NCBI GenBank assembly: GCA_023449855.1
Contig: JAEXHR010000269.1
Span: forward strand, 1 to 8,948
Length of the DNA stretch: 8,948 nt
Direction: 5' to 3'
Source of the DNA: Pseudomonadota bacterium
Lineage (GTDB): Bacteria > Pseudomonadota > Alphaproteobacteria > Rhizobiales > Xanthobacteraceae
The stretch's first letter is position 1, and the number at the start of each line of letters is the position of its first letter. Positions 6,386 through 8,948 of the stretch are shown one piece after another. A program made the position numbers and the translations under genes. The notes beneath the pieces are model-generated. The model had not been told where the DNA came from, made no database searches, and worked only from the letters and a program-made list of their open reading frames with translations.

Positions 6386-6486
6386 CCCTCATGGTGAGGA
6401 GCGCGCTTTTGCGCGTGTCTCGAACCATGAGCTTGTTGCCCACCCTTCGAGACGCGGTCGAAGGCGACCGCTCCTCAGGGTGAGGG
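6386..6486. repeat. Complete 101-base palindromic intergenic repeat
   Basis: The ends form an 18-base terminal inverted repeat, CCCTCATGGTGAGGAGCG (6386-6403) against CGCTCCTCAGGGTGAGGG (6469-6486), differing only in the central three bases. Inside are nested hairpins: GCGCGC/GCGCG around TTTT (6401-6415), CTTCGA/TCGAAG (6445-6463), and GTCTCGAA pairing with TTCGAGAC. A second, partial copy lies at 1-33 in the other orientation. The copy begins two bases upstream of the ribosome site of the acyl-CoA synthetase gene, so it forms that gene's leader or promoter. It encodes no transposase and looks like a non-autonomous or REP-type element. Confidence 0.75.
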
Positions 6487-6500
6487 ATCGTTTGTGGCTA

Positions 6501-6519
6501 CGATTGTAGGATTCAATCG
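6501..6519. promoter_or_regulatory. Inverted repeat in the divergent intergenic region
   Basis: CGATTG and CAATCG are perfect 6-base arms separated by 7 bases, in an A+T-richer patch between the repeat element and the DUF1499 gene. It lies 130 bases from either start codon and could bind a regulator of either gene. Chance occurrence is quite possible. The remaining DNA to 6650 has a second loose inverted repeat (GTGCCT at 6554, AGGCAC at 6587) and otherwise nothing recognisable. Confidence 0.22.
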
Positions 6520-6650
6520 ATCAACACTGCAAACGAGCGATCCGCACGCCAAAGTGCCTTGAATTTCGCGCCCCGGCATGGTCTTCAGGCACCCAACTCG
6601 GAACCGGCGCGCGCCCGCGCCTTGCTACCTCCCTCCGGCAGAAGAGATCC

Positions 6651-7490
6651 ATGGCCCGAAGGTTTTCGTCCGCCTATCAGTCGGAGCCGATGTCCAGCCT
6701 GGCGTTGTGGGCCCGGCGACTGGCGGTGTTCTCGGCGATCGCCGCGGTGGTCTCGATCGTCGTCGTTCGGTTCGGCTTCCTGGAAGTGAAACCGGCGCTG
6801 ACGACCTTCTTCGGCGCGCTCGGGCTCGCCGGCCTGTCGATCCTGGTGGCGCTCGCCGGCTTTGCCGCGATCTGGCAGAACGGTTCGCGCGGCATGAGCG
6901 TGATCCTGGTCGCGCTGCTGCTGGATGCCGTGATCCTCGCTTATCCCGGCTACCTCGCTTACCAGTATCGCAAGCTGCCGAAGATCCACGACATCACCAC
7001 CGACCCCATCGATCCGCCGCGCTTCGAGGCGCTGGCGCGGCTGCGCACCGGCGACGACACCAACTCCGCCGTCTATGCCGGTCTGTATTCCGCCGAGCAG
7101 CAGCGCACGGCCTATCCGGATATCGAGCCGGTCGAGCTGGAGGTGCCGGTGCAGCGCGCTTATGACGTGACACTGGCGCTGGTGAACAAGCGCAAATGGC
7201 TGGTGATCGACGAACGCCCGCCGCTGCCGCCGCGCCGCATCGGCCGTATCGAGGCGGTGGCGCGCACACCGATCATGGGCTTTCGCGAAGACGTCTCGAT
7301 CCGCTTCGTCCCGGATGGCGAAGGCTCGCGGGTCGATATCCGCTCGTCATCGCGTTACTTCGAAGGCGATCTCGGCAGCAACGCCGCGCGGGTCACCAAG
7401 CTGATCGAGGACATCAATACGGCGGTGGACAATGCGCCGAAGCCGAAGGCCACACCGGCCGCCAAGGCAGCGGTGAAGGGGAAGAAGTAG
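6651..7490 (+). CDS. DUF1499 family membrane protein
   Basis: This 279-aa protein has three probable membrane segments (about residues 20-40, 50-74 and 82-104) followed by a soluble DUF1499 domain (about 110-260). Family-like stretches are KIHDITTDPIDPPRFEAL (111-128), a central region with RRIGRIEAVARTPIMGFREDV (195-215), and VDIRSSSRYFEGDLGSNAARV (228-248). The tail is Lys/Ala/Pro-rich. No catalytic function is established for DUF1499, and I do not assign one. ATG 6651 is preceded by AGAAGAG; ATG 6690 is an in-frame alternative that removes 13 polar residues. It is divergent from the acyl-CoA synthetase operon and seems to stand alone. Confidence 0.85.
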   Translation: MARRFSSAYQSEPMSSLALWARRLAVFSAIAAVVSIVVVRFGFLEVKPALTTFFGALGLAGLSILVALAGFAAIWQNGSRGMSVILVALLLDAVILAYPGYLAYQYRKLPKIHDITTDPIDPPRFEALARLRTGDDTNSAVYAGLYSAEQQRTAYPDIEPVELEVPVQRAYDVTLALVNKRKWLVIDERPPLPPRRIGRIEAVARTPIMGFREDVSIRFVPDGEGSRVDIRSSSRYFEGDLGSNAARVTKLIEDINTAVDNAPKPKATPAAKAAVKGKK

Positions 7491-7526
7491 ACGCCGAAGG
7501 TAATTTCGGATAGCCAAGCCATAAAA

Positions 7527-7541
7527 ACAATCTTAGATTGT
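7527..7541. promoter_or_regulatory. Inverted repeat in place of a ribosome site
   Basis: ACAATC and GATTGT are perfect 6-base arms around TTA (15 bases in all), ending four bases before ATG 7546, where a Shine-Dalgarno sequence would normally be. It could be an operator or a small RNA hairpin. TAGATT (7534-7539) inside it could also serve as a -10 box for a leaderless transcript, although no good -35 box is seen. Confidence 0.35.
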
Positions 7542-7545
7542 ATTC

Positions 7546-7779
7546 ATGGGAAAGGCCGCTCGCAACGAACTGAAGAAGCTGAGAGCCAGCTGGTTTAACT
7601 CGGTATCGGTTGGACTTATATCGGTGGGACTTATCGGGCCAACTGTTGCGCGCGTTCTTGGCGCTCTTACATCGTCGATCGATATTTCTTTGGTCGCGTT
7701 GCTTGCATTGGTTTGCTTAACTGGCAGCATCCTACTTCATTTGGCCGGAAGGGCTGAACTCAAGGAGTTGGAAGATTGA
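7546..7779 (+). CDS. Small two-span membrane protein, function unknown
   Basis: This 77-aa protein has a short basic N-terminus (MGKAARNELKKLRASWFN), two probable membrane spans (about 18-38 and 46-66) and a charged C-terminus (AELKELED). The architecture resembles small uncharacterised two-span proteins seen in many proteobacteria; I cannot name a family with certainty. No Shine-Dalgarno sequence precedes ATG 7546, and the only upstream in-frame codons before a stop (TAG at 7534) are not standard starts. An in-frame 15-base tandem duplication (7606-7635) encodes SVGLI twice in span 1. About half of its third codon positions are G or C, clearly less than in the flanking genes, which suggests recent acquisition. 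The next small gene starts on its stop codon, so the two are probably made together. Confidence 0.6.
   Translation: MGKAARNELKKLRASWFNSVSVGLISVGLIGPTVARVLGALTSSIDISLVALLALVCLTGSILLHLAGRAELKELED
7762..7767 (+). promoter_or_regulatory. Shine-Dalgarno for the second small gene
   Basis: AAGGAG lies eight bases before TTG 7776, inside the end of the 77-aa gene. With the overlap of the TTG start and the TGA stop (7776-7779), it supports translational coupling and the choice of an unusual start codon. Confidence 0.5.
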
Positions 7780-7937
7780 CGCTCCTCGATATCGCTGTCG
7801 TCCTATGGCCACTCGTCGGCGTGGCCCTCATGCTGGCTGTTGGGCGCTTGGGCGCGCGTGAGCTCCGCGCCGAAACGGCGCGAGCGCGCGAGGCTGAGCG
7901 CAAGGCACGCGACACGGCGCCTCACGCCACCCGATAG
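7776..7937 (+). CDS. 53-aa single-span membrane protein, TTG start, coupled to the preceding gene
   Basis: The reading frame starts with TTG overlapping the TGA stop of the 77-aa gene by two bases. It encodes one hydrophobic span (about residues 3-25: LLDIAVVLWPLVGVALMLAV) followed by a charged, probably helical tail (ARELRAETARAREAERKARD). About 75 percent of its codons end in G or C, as expected for a real gene in this genome, and a good AAGGAG precedes it. The product is unrecognised. A two-span protein next to a one-span protein with a charged helix recalls small membrane pairs such as holin- or toxin-like modules, but no sequence motif proves this. Its last 16 bases overlap the 3' end of the opposing hydrolase gene. 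The main doubt is whether so short a frame is translated. Confidence 0.5.
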   Translation: MTLLDIAVVLWPLVGVALMLAVGRLGARELRAETARAREAERKARDTAPHATR

Positions 7938-8839
7938 CTCCCCCCGATCACCGGATCGCCCTCCGTCGCTACCAGGCCGCGGGCGACGAGATCTTCCAGA
8001 TGCGCGAGCACGGAATAGCCGGCAGCGCCTGACAGCCGCGGATCGAGCCCGATATAGATCGCACGGACAATCGTCGGGATGTCCGCTTCGCCCTTGCCGA
8101 GCCGGTGCAGGATCGACGCTTCGCGGGCCTTGCGGTGGCGGATCAGGAAGCGGACGAAGCGCTGGGCATCGGGGATATCAGGGCCATGGCCGGAGAAATA
8201 CAGATCCTCGGGACGAGCGGCGAGCTTTTCCAGTGACGCCATGTAGTCGATCATCGAGCCGTCCGGCGGCGCGACGATCGAGGTCGACCAGCCCATCACG
8301 TGATCGGCGACGAAGAGCCAGTTCTTCTCGCGCCAGGAAAACGCCATGTGGTTGGCGGTGTGGCCCGGTGTCGCCACGCCTTCCAGCGCCCAGCCATCAC
8401 CTTCGATCACATCGCCGTCGCGCACGAGAACATCGGGCTTGAAATCGCGGTCGGCGCCGGATTCCGGCGAATGCTTCTCGCTCTCGAAACGCGGGCGCGA
8501 GGCGCGGTGCGGACCTTCGGCGTAAACGGTGGCGCTGGTGGCGGCCTTGATGCGTTTGGTGTTGGGAGAATGGTCGCTATGGGTATGGGTGACGATGATA
8601 TGCGTCACCGTCTCGCCCTTCACCGCATCGAGCAGCGCCTGCGCGTGGGCCTCGTTGTCCGGGCCCGGATCGATGATCGCCACCTTGCCCTCACCGACGA
8701 TGTAGCTGTTGGTGCCGGTGAAGGTGAAAGGCGACGGGTTGTTGCAGAGGACGCGGCGGACGCCGGGGCGAACCTGATCGACCACGCCGGGCTTGAGCGG
8801 ATAATCGCGGTTGAACGGGATATCGTCGTTATCGCTCAT
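7922..8839 (-). CDS. Metallo-beta-lactamase-fold hydrolase, LACTB2-like
   Basis: This 305-aa protein has a metallo-beta-lactamase fold with a C-terminal winged-helix-like domain, the layout of LACTB2-type proteins; human LACTB2 is an endoribonuclease. The zinc-binding motif HTHSDH is at 85-90 (His85, His87, Asp89, His90), with further ligands His160 in TPGH, Asp179 in VADHVMG and His218 in SGHGP, so the active site is complete. TNSYIVG (43-49) and IDPGP (56-60) are typical of the family's first strands. The C-terminal part (about 235-305, IVRAIYIGLDPRLSGAAGYSVLAHLEDLVARGLV) matches the helical cap. ATG 8839 has AAGGA six bases upstream. No signal peptide is seen. The substrate is unknown: RNA, or small esters or thioesters. 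The remaining 109 bases to the window end show no gene. Confidence 0.88.
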   Translation of the reverse strand: MSDNDDIPFNRDYPLKPGVVDQVRPGVRRVLCNNPSPFTFTGTNSYIVGEGKVAIIDPGPDNEAHAQALLDAVKGETVTHIIVTHTHSDHSPNTKRIKAATSATVYAEGPHRASRPRFESEKHSPESGADRDFKPDVLVRDGDVIEGDGWALEGVATPGHTANHMAFSWREKNWLFVADHVMGWSTSIVAPPDGSMIDYMASLEKLAARPEDLYFSGHGPDIPDAQRFVRFLIRHRKAREASILHRLGKGEADIPTIVRAIYIGLDPRLSGAAGYSVLAHLEDLVARGLVATEGDPVIGGSYRVA

Positions 8840-8948
8840 GGTCGGTCCTTCCCGGCGTGTTGTTATCTGATGACTAGCAAGACAATGCGCGAAAGCAAAC
8901 GGCGCAGAAACGCGCCTGCCATGCGCGGCGCTTGCCTTCTCCCTCCCC

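Noticed and set aside
6372..6443. N-terminal extension of the acyl-CoA synthetase frame to 6443
   Set aside because: The extra 24 codons lie mostly within the intergenic repeat, and the internal ATG at 6371 has a good GGAG site and gives a family-like N-terminus.
4836..6509. A 557-codon plus-strand open frame across the acyl-CoA synthetase
   Set aside because: Long antisense frames are common in DNA with G/C-rich third positions. It has no domain signature, and all synthetase motifs are intact on the other strand.
6554..6592. Loose inverted repeat GTGCCT/AGGCAC as a possible terminator or operator
   Set aside because: The arms are short with a 27-base gap and no T-tract, in a region with no gene end nearby; chance is sufficient.
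7494..7509. CCGAA/TTCGG hairpin after the DUF1499 gene as a terminator
   Set aside because: The stem is only five base pairs, weak for this G+C content, and has no following T run.
1..8948. CRISPR array, tRNA/rRNA genes, insertion sequence, integrase or phage genes
   Set aside because: No regularly spaced repeats, RNA gene signatures, transposase or integrase motifs were seen on either strand.

Overview
The window looks like chromosomal DNA of an alphaproteobacterium of the Nitrobacteraceae/Bradyrhizobiaceae group (Bradyrhizobium, Rhodopseudomonas, Nitrobacter, Afipia, Tardiphaga and relatives). The reasons are high G+C with strong G/C preference at third codon positions, a short dimeric-type chlorite dismutase that matches my recollection of the Nitrobacter winogradskyi protein, and two copies of a palindromic intergenic repeat of a type I associate with this group. 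The genus is an inference; no rRNA or tRNA is present to settle it.

Layout, left to right. A partial repeat copy sits at the left edge. It is followed by a plus-strand chlorite dismutase gene (cld), then a BrnT/BrnA-type toxin-antitoxin pair of lower G+C whose promoter overlaps the cld stop codon. A plus-strand MFS efflux-type transporter follows, with a clean inverted repeat just upstream. A minus-strand gamma-glutamylcyclotransferase-fold gene and a plus-strand N-formylglutamate amidohydrolase-family gene are divergent. The amidohydrolase meets a minus-strand LysE/RhtB exporter tail to tail with no base between the stop codons. The exporter is downstream of, and apparently co-transcribed with, a minus-strand AMP-forming acyl-CoA synthetase. 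The 5' end of that gene abuts a complete copy of the repeat. A plus-strand DUF1499 membrane protein follows, then two tiny plus-strand membrane-protein genes (77 and 53 aa). The second of these begins at TTG on the stop codon of the first. The last gene is a minus-strand LACTB2-like metallo-beta-lactamase-fold hydrolase that converges on the small pair with a 16-base overlap.

Most of this is ordinary metabolic and transport housekeeping, without one joint pathway. Two islets differ. The first is brnTA, where antitoxin translation appears to start 146 bases inside the toxin gene in another frame. The second is the A+T-richer small membrane-protein pair, which looks translationally coupled and which I cannot assign to a function. 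I see no CRISPR array, insertion sequence, integrase or phage structural gene.
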